This document shows positions 31,358 to 41,072 of a stretch of DNA of 64,000 bases, one piece after another. The stretch spans positions 204,537,156 to 204,601,155 of the forward strand of contig CM066037.1 in assembly GCA_033557465.1 (NCBI GenBank), written 5' to 3'. The translations under genes and the position numbers were made by a program. A model generated the notes under the pieces. That model had not been told where the DNA came from. It ran no database searches and was given only the letters and a program-made list of their open reading frames with translations. Position 1 is the first letter of the stretch, and each line of letters starts with the position of its first letter. The stretch is from Ichthyophis bannanicus (taxonomy: Eukaryota; Chordata; Amphibia; Gymnophiona; Ichthyophiidae).

Positions 31358-33397
31358 ATGTCACTTTGCTCCCAGATGGGGGCAAATCACAGCAGAGTAG
31401 TGGACACTCTCCATCATAAGAGAGGGGTACAAACTTCATTTTTCCAGCTTGCCCCCTCTCACAAGAGTGCACCAGTTCAATTCTCCAACCTCCCTCCTCA
31501 GCCTATTAGAGCAGGAGGTTGCCACTCTTCTAGCCCAGGGGGCAGTAGAGGAAGTGCCCTCTCATCAACAGGGCACAGGGTTCTACTCCCCCTATTTTCT
31601 TATTCCAAAGAAAACAGGGGGCTTCAGACCCATTTTAGGTCTCAGAGAATTGAACAGATTCCTAGTCAAAGAAAAATTCAAGATGGTTTCTCTAGGAACT
31701 CTGCTGCCATACCTTCAGAGTCAGGATTGGCTTTGTTCTCTAGATCTCAAGGATGCGTACACTCATGTTCTCATCCATCCAACTCACAGAAGGTTCCTTC
31801 GGTTCCTTTTCCAGGAGAAGCACTATCAATACAGAGTGCTCCCCTTTGGCCTGGCCTCTGCACCAAGGGTGTTTACGAAATGCATGGCAGTGGTTGCTGC
31901 TTTTCTACGCACCCTGGGAATATTTGTCTTCCCCTACCTGGACGACTGGCTCATTCGAGCTCCTACTCAATCAGAGGCCAGGACTGCTCTAACCTGCACA
32001 ATGCGTATCCTTCAATACTTAGGGCTGGTAATAAACATCCCAAAATCCAGTTTGATCCCTACTCAGTCCCTGGAGTTCATAGGGGCACTGCTGGATACCA
32101 CAAAGGCAAGGGCCTTTCTTCCCCAGGCCCGTTGCCTTCGCTTGATGCAGTTAGCTTCTCAAGCAGAGTTGAAACCCCTACTCACTGCTCGAGAGATGCT
32201 ACAGTTGCTAGGCCACATGGCTTCCACCGTTCATGTGGTACCATATGCTCGCCTTCACATGAGAGCAGCTCAGTGGACTTTATCCACCCAATGCACCCAG
32301 GCATTAGGCTGCCTGTCAGACAAAATAGCAAACACAAGTCGCCTCATTTTGTCCCTCCAGTGGTGGAAGTCCCCTCAGAACCTCTTGCTGGGGTGTCCTT
32401 TTCAACAGCCTCTACCCCAGGCAACTCTTACAACAGATGCTTCTCCAATGGGATGGGGAGCTCATCTTCAGGACCTCTCCACCCAGGGCATCTGGTCCCC
32501 ACAGGAGACTTGTCTCCACGTCAATCTCTTGGAACTCAGAGCAATCTTCCTTGCTCTACGAGTTTTCCACACCCTGCTCAGCCACAAGACAGTCCTTATC
32601 CACACGAACAATCAGGTGGCCATGTTCTACATAAACAAGCAGGGAGGAACTGGCTCTCTGTCGCTTTGCAACGAAGCTCTGCGACTGTGGGCCCTCGCCA
32701 GAGAGCATCACATTCATCTTCAAAACTCTTGGGCAGACAGACTCAGTCGAGTTCTGCTTCCACACGAGTGGTCCCTACATATGGACCAGGTGTCCAAAAT
32801 TTTTCAAATTTGGGGAACCCCGGACATAGACCTCTTTGCAAGTCCGTGGAATGCCAAACTTCCCCGGTTCTGTTCCAGAACTCCGGCTCAGGGGGCTCAG
32901 ATAAGGGATGCTTTCCTCCTTCACTGGGGTCAAGACTTCCTGTATGCCTTTCCACCCATTCCCCTAATTCCCAAAACCCTGTTCAAGCTTCAGAGAGACA
33001 GAGGCCACATGATTCTCATAGCTCCACATTGGCCATGGCAAGTGTGGTACCCTCTGCTTCTACATCTCTCTCAAGCTCCCTCCCTAGAGTTAGGGTCTGC
33101 TCTAGACCTCCTCCCTCAGGAGGACGGAAGGTTGTGGCATCCCAATTCCCAGTCTCTGCATCTCAGGGCTTGGTTGCTGAAGGCCTAGATCTCCAGGATC
33201 TTCCTCTTTCTCAGCAAGTGAAAGATGTTCTTCAAGCTTCCAGAAAACCTTCCAGTAAACGTTCTTATGCCTTCAAGTGGAAAAGGTTTACCATCTGGTG
33301 TTCTGAAAAGGGTCTTAACCCCATGCCATACCTCTGGAATCGTTGCTGGAGTATCTCCTGCATCTGTCTAATGCAGGCCTTAAGACAAATTCAGTAA
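31358..33397 (+). other. Long alternate-frame open reading frame over DIRS-A1 RT
   Basis: A 679-codon frame in the -1 phase relative to RT covers the whole RT/RNase H/Dam-like gene and runs into the YR N-terminus (GLVAEGLDLQDLPLS..., KRSYAFKWKRFTIWC), where a small frameshift near 33,330 ends it. It is the same frame as the C-terminal piece of gag (30776-31288). The Ser/Pro/His-rich product has no recognised fold. It is either a composition effect or part of an overlapping gag-YR frame. Confidence 0.55.
31449..33188 (+). CDS. DIRS-A1 reverse transcriptase, RNase H and Dam-like domain
   Basis: A 579-residue frame. RT: FLIPKKTGGFRPILGLREL, SLDLKDAYTHVLIH (first catalytic Asp), VLPFGLASAPRVFTKC, and YLDDWLI starting at 31935. 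RNase H: LTTDASPMGWGAH, LLELRAIFLAL, and IHTNNQVAMF, where the usual Asp is Asn, so RNase H is probably impaired. Dam-like: DIDLFASPWNAKLPRFCSR...LYAFPPIPLIP...LIAPHWPWQVWY. The natural frame begins further upstream (GQITAEQWTLSII) but a TAG at 31398-31400 replaces the conserved Gln. RT otherwise looks intact. Confidence 0.9.
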   Translation: MPPLTRVHQFNSPTSLLSLLEQEVATLLAQGAVEEVPSHQQGTGFYSPYFLIPKKTGGFRPILGLRELNRFLVKEKFKMVSLGTLLPYLQSQDWLCSLDLKDAYTHVLIHPTHRRFLRFLFQEKHYQYRVLPFGLASAPRVFTKCMAVVAAFLRTLGIFVFPYLDDWLIRAPTQSEARTALTCTMRILQYLGLVINIPKSSLIPTQSLEFIGALLDTTKARAFLPQARCLRLMQLASQAELKPLLTAREMLQLLGHMASTVHVVPYARLHMRAAQWTLSTQCTQALGCLSDKIANTSRLILSLQWWKSPQNLLLGCPFQQPLPQATLTTDASPMGWGAHLQDLSTQGIWSPQETCLHVNLLELRAIFLALRVFHTLLSHKTVLIHTNNQVAMFYINKQGGTGSLSLCNEALRLWALAREHHIHLQNSWADRLSRVLLPHEWSLHMDQVSKIFQIWGTPDIDLFASPWNAKLPRFCSRTPAQGAQIRDAFLLHWGQDFLYAFPPIPLIPKTLFKLQRDRGHMILIAPHWPWQVWYPLLLHLSQAPSLELGSALDLLPQEDGRLWHPNSQSLHLRAWLLKA

Positions 33398-34224
33398 GAG
33401 TCCATCTGAGTGCTATTGCAGCTTCACTCCAGCCTCTAAATGGACAACCTGTTTCCTCTCATCCCCTTGTAGCAAGGTTCATGAGAGGCCTCCTTTTAAC
33501 AAAGCCTCCCATTAGACCACCTCCAGTGGCATGGGACTTAAATTGGGTTCTTGGTCAGCTTATGAAGCCGCCTTTTGAACCTTTGGTTACTACCTCCTTG
33601 AAATACCTTTCTTGGAAGGTTATCTTTCTCATTGCAATCACATCAGCACGCCGCATCAGTGAATTGCAAGCACTAGTAGCTAATCCACCTTATACAAGAT
33701 TCCATCATGACAAGGTGATCCTTAGGACTAATCCACATTTTATGCCTAAGGTGGTCTCGCCTTTTCACCTCAACCAAGAGTTCTACCTACCTGTCTTTTT
33801 TCCAGGGCCTCATGCATCACCTGCAGAGAGGAATCTTCATACCCTGGACTGTAAAAGAGCTCTGGCTTTTTACTTACAGAGGACACAGCAACATAGAAAG
33901 TCTTCCCAGCTCTTTGTTGCTTTTGATCCTTCTCATTTGGGACAACCAGTCTCCAAGAGAACTCTTTCCAACTGGATTGCCCAGTGTATTTCTTTCGCCT
34001 ATCAGAGCAAGAACATTTCTCTGGAGGGCCATATCACAGCTCACAATGTGAGAGCCATGGCAACCTCAATGGCTCATCTGAACTCTGTGTCTATCGACGA
34101 CATCTGTCGAGCAGCCACTTGGGCCTCGGTTCATACCTTCACAGCCCATTACTGCTTAGACAAGGACTCCCGCCGGGATGCCTTGTTTGATCAGGCTGTT
34201 CTCAAACACCTGTTCCATACCTAA
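33160..34224 (+). pseudogene. DIRS-A1 tyrosine recombinase
   Basis: The N-terminal part lies at the end of the alternate frame (33,160-33,330), the rest in 33343-34224. Active-site features are present: SARRISELQAL (catalytic Arg) near 33,650, HNVRAMATSMAHL (His-x-x-Arg) near 34,040, and DICRAATWASVHTFTAHYCL (nucleophile Tyr) near 34,150. The only clear lesion is the single frameshift near 33,330. The enzyme catalyses strand exchange that inserts the circular DNA intermediate. Confidence 0.88.
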
Positions 34225-34342
34225 TCAACTCCTACCCACCATCCCTCAGGGGAATGCCAGAGATCCAGTTGAGGAAATGCAGCCCTGTCCCAGGGTCACA
34301 CAACTTCTGGGCGCTCTCCCTGGCATCAAAAGCTAGGGAGTC

Positions 34343-34433
34343 CCCATATGTGAAGACTCATTCCTGCTTGTTCCTGGAGATAGCACAGTTACTTACCTGT
34401 AACAGGTGATCTCTGGGAACAGCAGGAATAAGT
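34343..34433 (+). repeat. Internal complementary region of DIRS-A1
   Basis: The left half ends at 34380 (...CTTGTTCCTGGAGA, the complement of the left end). The right half starts at 34381 (TAGCACAGTTACTTACCTGT, the complement of the right end). Confidence 0.92.
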
Positions 34434-34527
34434 TCACAACCCACCCACCTCCCCTAGGAGTTGTCTGTCTCTCTCTATCTCTCTCCTTTCCCTCTCTCTC
34501 TCCCTCTTTGTCTCAGCTATAAAACTC

Positions 34528-34715
34528 AACTGAGGAGAGACAGTTGGAAAGGCGGGAAGGAAGCATGCAGGCACTGTGGGATGCTCCCAAAAGCTTTCTG
34601 ATTGGACGCTGGGGAGCGTTCCCGCGCAGGCTCCGTCGGTACCGATGTACCCATATGTGAAGACTTATTCCTGCTGTTCCCAGAGATCACCTGTTACAGG
34701 TAAATAACTGTGCTA
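34528..34715 (-). repeat. Right inverted terminal repeat of DIRS-A1
   Basis: Reverse complement of the left repeat. The outer about 30 bases (ACCTGTTACAGGTAAATAAC...) are specific to the right end and mirrored in the ICR. Confidence 0.93.
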
Positions 34716-35021
34716 TCTCATTACCAAATTAATGATAATGACAAAGAAAATAGGGGACAGAAAAACAAAGCAACCTGAGATAATTGGGCAGGCCTCAGTG
34801 AAGGGGGAGTGAGGCATGCACTTGCGAAAATAACGTGGCAAGGCCCCACAATTTTTCTCACCCCACAATCTCAGTCATAGGCCACCAACTAATTCATAAT
34901 TTGTAAATGCATTTAAAAAACAACATTGCCTTTAAAAGGATGGTGCCCAACAAAAAGGACGCCAAAGCTTCTGTACTCGCACACTGTCTTCTTGGGACGC
35001 GCACAGTCCACAGTCGACTCA

Positions 35022-35303
35022 AGTCCTTTTTGTTGGGCACCATCCTTTTCCAGCAAAATTGTTTTTTTTAATGTATTTAAAAATTATGAATTATTTGGTG
35101 GCCTATGATTGAGATTGTGGGGTGAGAAAAATTGTGGGGTCTTGCCGCGTTATTTTCACAAGTGCATGCCTCACTCCCCCTTCACTGAGGCTTGCCCAAT
35201 TATCTCGGGTTGCTTTGTTTTTCTGTCCCCTACTTTCTTTGTTATTATCATTAATTTGGTAATGAGATCAGACGTTACACTTTGGTTCTTTTTGTTTGAA
35301 TAA
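35022..35303 (-). repeat. Intact right arm of palindrome 3
   Basis: Its reverse complement gives the uninterrupted sequence ...GTAACGTCTGATCTCATTACC..., showing where DIRS-A1 entered the left arm. Confidence 0.9.
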
Positions 35304-35319
35304 TCATAATGTTTTGAAC

Positions 35320-35700
35320 CTGGAAGGAGTTTGCTAGCTTGTTACTGTTCAAATTACTTCAGTTCTACAGTCTAGTTGCTTGATATATTGGCACAGCCCT
35401 AGCTTGGACTGCATTTCCTAGTCTCTCAGTCTCCATTTTCATCTTCATGCATGTTCACATTGAAATGTATGTTCTAGGCTCTCTCACTAGTGTTACATTT
35501 TTAACTGGTTAATTTTTGCAGTGCTCACAATGCAGTAGCATTCTGTAGAACATTTGTCATGCTACAAAGGCAAGGGGCTCTGAATATTGCCATTTCTATG
35601 CATATATCTTAAGTGTATTACTACTTAAGAATCATAAATTGTTTTTGCTGAGATATTGTCCCTGTTATGTATAATTGTGTTTATTTTCAACCTTATGCAG
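35320..35700 (+). other. Probable intron sequence upstream of the host exon
   Basis: AT-rich non-coding DNA ending in a good acceptor: pyrimidine-rich TTTATTTTCAACCTTATGCAG at 35,680-35,700. No repeat seen in it. Confidence 0.6.
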
Positions 35701-37230
35701 ATATTGATGATGCTCAGATCTTCCCACACCCAATTCGAGTAAGGCATTTTTCACAGACCGAAGATACCCCAGGTGAAGTCTTTGGGGCAATGAGCCAGGA
35801 ACCAACACTATTGCCACGAAGCAGCAGCACATCTGATATTCTGGAGCCATTCGCAATTGAGCGAGCCCAAGGTGCAGTGCCCGTCATAGACTCTTCATCC
35901 CATCATGCTCCAAGCTTGCAGAATTCTACTGAGGCCTCGCCTGCCTGTAGATCCACTGAGAGCCCTGTCACTGATACTAATAGCAGTGAGCCCTCCATGG
36001 AGGTTAGGGATAGTATTTATGATCACCTCTGTAACCCAGTAGACTTCGTAGATCTTGCAGTTCCAGCCTTTGAGCAGTATCAGTATGCTGACTCTGAAGG
36101 AGATGAGGATCTTCTTTCTTCTCTGAAAGAATATCTGAAAGAAAGAGAAGGAAAGTGCAGTAACCCAGAGGGATATAGTCATGGGACACTTCTTCATGAA
36201 TTGGATCTACCTGGTAGCAGGAAGGATACGCTGTATTTTGTAGATATGACTGAGAAACTGGTGAATAGGTCCGAAATTATAGTAAAAGCTAGTAATGTAG
36301 CGCAAACCTTGGAGCAGAAACAGAGTGGCCAGATGAATAATATAGAGCCTAGTCAGATAGATGATCAGATGAAAACTCTTGTTAGAGAAGATCAGTTAAA
36401 TACCATAGAAGGCAGTGATCTAATATTAGCTGAGAATGAATCTGGCAACTTTGAAAACAAAGGGAGGAAGAGAGCACTCTACAAACAGGTGGCTTTTGAG
36501 GGTAGTTTAGATGCAGAAATAAAGCTAGTTGCAAAGCAGAAGCGTAGCCAATATATTGAACGAATAACAAGTGCACATATCTCGCATGCTAATAAAGTTC
36601 CACTAAAAGCTTTGTCTGGCAGTGAGCTGTCCCATGTCACGGGCACTAGTAAACTCTCTCCCACTAAAAGAAACCTCAGTGACACTGTTACTCATAAGGC
36701 AAAGATTATGAAAATAGCTGCTAAAAAACGCAATAGTGTTCAAGTAAGTTTCAGACCATCCACAGAATCCGTTTTGTTTTATAACCCTTTAGAGAACAAA
36801 GAGGCAGCATGGAAGGCCAGGCTCCGTAGGCTTAGTGGATTTAGTGGTGGTAGCAGCAATAGTACCAACACCAATATTTCTACTACGATGGAACTGATGA
36901 AGTCGGGGGCATGTGGACCCCTGGATGAAGTCAGCATAGAATTGGAAGGCACTAGTGAGCAGGTTAAGGATCTCGCTGGAGATCTAAGGTTCCAAAAAGA
37001 AGCTGTTGCAGCCAACCCAACAAGCAGTCGTAGCACAGCACTACGGTCTTCCAGTCAGGAGACAGGCCTGCAGCAGAGCTCCCTGGGTGGTGTTTATAAA
37101 ACTGTTGTCCATGCTCTTTCGAAGCCGAAGGCCAATGTTTCCCCACAGAGGCAGAACAGAGTGCCAGCAGAGGCTCCGCTGAGGGACCTGTACGGTCATG
37201 TAATGGGCTATTTTGGAAAGAAAGTTGCAG
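35701..37230 (+). CDS. Large internal exon of an unidentified host protein-coding gene
   Basis: An uninterrupted frame of 510 codons bounded by an acceptor AG (35699-35700) and a donor GTGAGC (from 37231). Both ends split a codon after its first base, so it is a symmetric phase 1-1 exon whose skipping would keep frame. The encoded part (IDDAQIFPHPIRVRHFSQ... to ...DLYGHVMGYFGKKVAG) looks largely disordered. It is Ser-rich, with acidic patches (SEGDEDLLSSLKEYLKERE), a Lys/Arg-rich middle (KAKIMKIAAKKR) and FYNPLENKEAAWKARLRRL. Codon use and the lack of stops differ from the transposon debris around it. I do not recognise the gene. An ATG at 35667 lies in the intron and is not a believable start. 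Confidence 0.85.
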
Positions 37231-38321
37231 GTGAGCACTAACATTGTGCGGTGCACAAAAGGAGAAGGGCAGCACCTGTTTGGCTTTAATGCAATTGAAT
37301 TGAGCTATGGGCAATCAGAAAGCTTTGGGATGATTAACTGCTTTCCCTTCTTTAGTCTGTGGTTCTGCATGCAGCTTCAGCTAGCTAATGTCTTCCCAAT
37401 GCCCTGTTTGTGAAGTGTTTACCCAGTTTGCCGTACTAATATCCTTTCCTTTTAGATGTTTAGTTCAACCTCTGCTGCTGAACTACATTGAATTTGGAGA
37501 AGTAGATAATAAATGGCTTTACCTTAAAGGGAAGGGAACACTTGTGAGCAGGGTCTTTCATGGGTCTGATAGTCCATAGAATTTTTTTTTTAAATGAAGA
37601 ATTGGCTTTACCTTGTATATGTTAGCTTTTTACAGCTGCTCCCAGGTCACCTTTAAATTTGTTTTCTAAAGAGCAGTCATTATGGAAACCTGAGGTGTGA
37701 TGCCCTCATTAGGTAAGGTATTACTTACGCGTATATCCCAACATGGCGTATTAGTTGTATTGCTGTATGTTTCAAAATGCCTTGAATAATGGATGGTTCT
37801 TTGAATCTCTTTATAGGCATATTTATTTTTATTACTTAATAAGATTCCAGGACATAATTAATTTTCTGCTTTAGAATTTTGTAGATGAAGTTTCTCCCTT
37901 CAATCATAATTACATTGGGGTTGGTAAAGCAAGTGCTAGAATTAGAAATACAGAATACCATGCAGGGGTAAAAGGCACTTCAAAAATGTCATAAAATGAG
38001 ATAGATATGGTGTGACATTATATAATTCCCATCACTGAAAGTTAGATCTTTAGAAATACACAAGAGCTACCACTAGGATGATTCTCTTGATAAAACATTT
38101 TTGGCTTCCAGTAGGATGCCGAAGAACAAAATGATTTGCAGTTAAACTACTGTAAGATGTACAGTAAGAAGGCAAAAAAAATACTCTTGGAGAAATGCAC
38201 AAGTAGACTAATATTCCTATATTAATGTGTGTAATTTTGAGTTAGAGGACTTGTTATCCACTATTAATGGTAACACTTTGTTTAGAGAGCTTTTTATGGG
38301 CTATAAGCAGCGAAGTACAGC
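37231..38321 (+). other. Probable intron downstream of the host exon
   Basis: It begins with the donor GTGAGC. About 1.1 kb without recognised repeats or coding sequence; only short chance frames. Confidence 0.6.
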
Positions 38322-38409
38322 TCACTAATGTTTCCTTTAAGGATGAAACCATATCCAGATTCAGTGGGGTAAAGGTTGTGTGATATGTGAAACTTTTGTC
38401 TGTGTATTT
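38322..38409 (+). repeat. 88-bp direct repeat, left copy (flank of DIRS-E)
   Basis: Starts TCACTAATGTTTCCTTTAAG and ends GTCTGTGTATTT. It matches 41073-41160 with two differences, both T here and C in the other copy. Confidence 0.93.
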
Positions 38410-38599
38410 TTCCAGATCATACTGCTAGACCAGTCCAGACAAGCGGGTTATGCACCCCTGACAGCAGATAGGGAGACAGAGAAAAAAACTCCAGAGCTGT
38501 GATTGGTCTGGCTCTGGGTGACATAGGCATACCCCTAGGGGTCCTATTGAGTATTTTCTCTGTCTCAGCAGATGAGGGTGTTCTTCAAGCTTGTTCTAC

Positions 38600-39200
38600 A
38601 ATTTGTTTTTTCCTTTTTCACTGTATCTTGAGGCTCCTGGATGCACCCACAGTACACAAGAGATGTTACTCTGGGTTTCCCAGCAACTTGATTCCCCAGA
38701 TAAACTTGTGGAGCTCCTGAGCCTGGCTTCAGTAGAGCTCCCGATTTTCTTTAAGCAGCGCTGAGTCTTTGCCACGAGGGCTTAGACATTAGCAGGAGGA
38801 TCAGGTATCAGTTTCTGAGAGAAACTATAAGTAAACTGTTTTCTTACTTGCCTCAGCTGCCCTTGGTTTATTTCAACTGCATCGGGACCGGCTGTCTCTG
38901 ACCTGATTCCTTCACTTCCGGTTTCGTCGGGGTCTGTTAAACTGGGTTTTGAAGTTCCTATTTTCTTTTATTCATTTTTATTTCCTGGATTCACCCAGAG
39001 CATACAAGAGGTGTTTCTCTGGGTTTCCCAGGCTTCCCTCCTTAATAGCTGAATTTTCTGTAATCAGCAATACAGCAGGGTTTGAACTCCTGATTTCACT
39101 GTCAGTGCTGCTCCCCTTCTCTCCATCCCTCCTCAGAAACACCTTCCAGCCCCTGCCATGAGGGTCTAAGTGGCTGCAGAGGGATCAAACTCTAATTTCC
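38600..39200 (+). repeat. Imperfect tandem duplication in DIRS-E leader
   Basis: Two units about 350 bp apart share TCCTGGATKCACCCA, ACAAGAGRTGTTWCTCTGGG and TTTCCCAG, then GCCAYGAGGGYYTWAG and AGGATCA-like pieces (first from about 38,630, second from about 38,980). They are moderately diverged, so the duplication is not recent. Confidence 0.65.
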
Positions 39201-39716
39201 CTACCTTTCAGTCACTGTAATTACCTTACACTGACTTTGAAAGTTTCTCTTCTCCTCCATGGGAACTCAGCTCCTCTGTACCAGCACAGTGAATAACTGA
39301 CAGTTTCCTTCTCCCCTCCGTTTCTGGTGATTGAGGGTTCATCAGGATTTGAATTTTTAAGTTGCTAGCAGCACTCCTTGCCTCTTCCCCGGCAATTTTG
39401 CTGCATTTTTAAGGTTTTTAGAGCTTAGGAAACTTTTATTTTGCAGTTTTTCTGAGCCGGTGGCTGTTTTGAAAATCGGAGGGATTTCTCTTCAGTGTTT
39501 TTTTTTGGAGGGAGCAGCTCTGGGCAGCCATTTCAAAACATTTAAACATGCTGTGAAGGCACAGGGAGTTTCAAAATCCCTTTTCTTTGAAGAGTCTTCT
39601 GTTTCCCTAAGCCTACCTTGATTTTTGTTTAAATAAAAGGTTTAAGCCTCTGCAATGCCTGTTTCCTGCACAGCTGTATTATATGTAATAATAAGAAGAA
39701 GGAGTTAATAGATTGC

Positions 39717-40640
39717 TTGTGTTCCACCTGCATGCTGCATCCAGGACAGTCTTCTTCCTCCATTCCCACTGCGCTACCAGCTGGGGACATCAGCGCCTTA
39801 ACTCCTCCCTCCTTAGAGCCCCTGCAGCAGGATCTACCTGCAGAAAGGACTCTGTCAGCTCCCATTTTGCTTCCAGAGCCGCTGGAAGCCACAGCAGCCT
39901 TGGCTGACAGTGGGGTTCCTGACGCTCTTCCGCCAGGCATGGCACCTGTGGCGTTCGGAGTCTTTTGATATACCTCCAGCACCCGCCCGGTAGCAGACAA
40001 GGATATGGCGGGGTCTCGCAAGCGGTCCCAAAAGTCCTCAGACCTTAAAGCAGTACGTCCTCCCAGGAACGTTGCATGTGGCTTGCGGGACACTATGGAT
40101 ATTCAGGACTTTAAATCTTCGGAGGTGAGCCCTGACTCGTTGGAGAAAGAAGATGGGGAATATTCTCCGTCTGATTCTTTGCTGACAGTTTACAAGGGCT
40201 CTCAAGATATCAGACTTTTTCAGAAAGAGGAGTTGCCAGCCCTAATCACACAGGTGATGGAGTCGCTACGCCTAGCCGACACGCCTGATCCTCAGAGTTC
40301 TCAAACCCTGTTGCAGCCGGATCCCATTTTATAGGGCATTTGTAAGCCTTCCAAAGCTTTTTCCTTTCCAGCCGAGTTACAGTAAATGGTATCTTGAGAG
40401 TGGGACTCTCCAGAGTCCTCTGTACGTACGGCACGCGGTATTGGTCAGTTATACCCTTGGTCTCCCTCTGACTTGGACCGTTGGCTGACATACCCGAAAG
40501 TTGATGCGTTAGTGACCGGGGTCACCAAGCATACCACAATTCCGGTTGAGGGCGGAGCGGCACTCCGCGACCAGCAAGACCTAAAATGTTGAGAGTCTGC
40601 TAAAGACGGGTTTTTCGTCGTCCGCTCTTTCCCTTCAAGC
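39717..40640 (+). pseudogene. DIRS-E Gag remnant
   Basis: The piece at 40005-40334 (MAGSRKRSQKSSDLKAVRPP...) contains EKEDGEYSPSD and LFQKEELPALITQVMESLRL, the same block as FQRGELPALISETLKTL of DIRS-D. Further on, LTYPKVDALVTGVTKHTTIPVEGG (about 40,480-40,560) matches the D block KVDAAVSAVTKKTTIPVEGA. The frame is lost several times. Confidence 0.75.
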
Positions 40641-40809
40641 AGTGGTGGGCGGAGATCTAGCAGCACGGGCCTCCCTTCGATGGATTCAGCAGCTTCCAGG
40701 TGATCCCGAGTTGGCTCGTTTAGAATCCATCGCTGCATTCCTGGCAGAGGCCTTCTATGATCTCTTGTGGCTGTCAGCTCGCTCCGTAGCACCGGTGACA
40801 ATAGCTCGG

Positions 40810-41072
40810 AGATGGCTCTAGCTGCGTCAATGGGCAGCGGATGTTGCTTCGTTCAAAGACTCCAGTGTTTAGATGCCATTTGTCCAGTTCCACCGTTGGA
40901 AAGAGGACTAGGCCGCTACTCTGTCTATTTCGTGGTGCCAAAAAAAAAAGGACGGCTCCTTTCGTCCTATCTTGGATCTCAAAGGCGTCAATCGCAGTCT
41001 GTGGGTACCACACTTTCGAATGGAGACTCTGTGATCCGTTATTCAAGCGGTATGCAAGGGGGAATTGTAGCT
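40810..41072 (+). pseudogene. DIRS-E RT N-terminal remnant
   Basis: VQRLQCLDAICPVPPLERGLGRYSVYFVVPKKKGR matches the D segment LQLEAVVPVPSEECGCSRYSIYFVVPKKEG, and an adjacent frame gives the SFRPILDLKGVNRSLWVPHFRMETL equivalent. A frameshift sits in a run of nine A (about 40,941). The segment between gag and this point is shortened relative to D. Confidence 0.75.

Larger units (their letters stand above)
29045..34715 (+). mobile_element. DIRS-A1, structurally complete
   Basis: A 5.67-kb element with left repeat (29045-29204), gag, RT/RNase H/Dam-like frame (31449-33188), YR (to 34224), ICR (34343-34433) and right repeat (34528-34715). Ends were fixed two ways: by the ICR and by the palindrome arm that gives the empty site. 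There is no target duplication. Gag and the RT leader contain stops and frameshifts, while most of RT and the catalytic part of YR are open. Confidence 0.93.
28956..35319. mobile_element. Palindromic insertion 3 with 16-bp target duplication, split by DIRS-A1
   Basis: The direct repeat TCATAATGTTTTGAAC lies at 28956-28971 and 35304-35319. Inside are a 37-nt left tail (28972-29008) and a palindrome. The left arm is 29009-29044 plus 34716-34958; a 63-nt loop is 34959-35021; the right arm is 35022-35303. By eye the arms agree at roughly nine positions in ten or better. DIRS-A1 sits inside the left arm. Without A1 the element is about 0.62 kb. No coding frame and no hammerhead-like motif seen. 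The layout is the same as palindromes 1 and 2. Confidence 0.85.
38410..41072 (+). mobile_element. DIRS-E, 3' truncated, between 88-bp direct repeats
   Basis: The left end (TCCAGATCATACTGCTAGACCAGTCCAGAC) resembles that of DIRS-C. A long leader, a gag remnant (39,700-40,640) and the first RT blocks follow. The element stops at about 41,072 within RT, just after a GDSVIRYSSG-like block matching METLRSVIAAV of DIRS-D. It has no YR, ICR or right repeat. Immediately after the truncation point the left flank is repeated for 88 bp, which no standard DIRS mechanism predicts. Confidence 0.82.

Noticed and set aside
34959..35021. Hammerhead or other ribozyme in the loop of palindrome 3
   Set aside because: No CUGANGA/GAAA pair is present in the loop or arms.
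35667..35700. ATG at 35667 as start of the host protein
   Set aside because: It precedes a convincing splice acceptor and the coding similarity to a structured gene begins at the exon boundary; the ATG is intronic.
36382..37314. Antisense frames opposite the host exon
   Set aside because: Short, in several phases and without recognisable domains; they are shadows of the sense exon.
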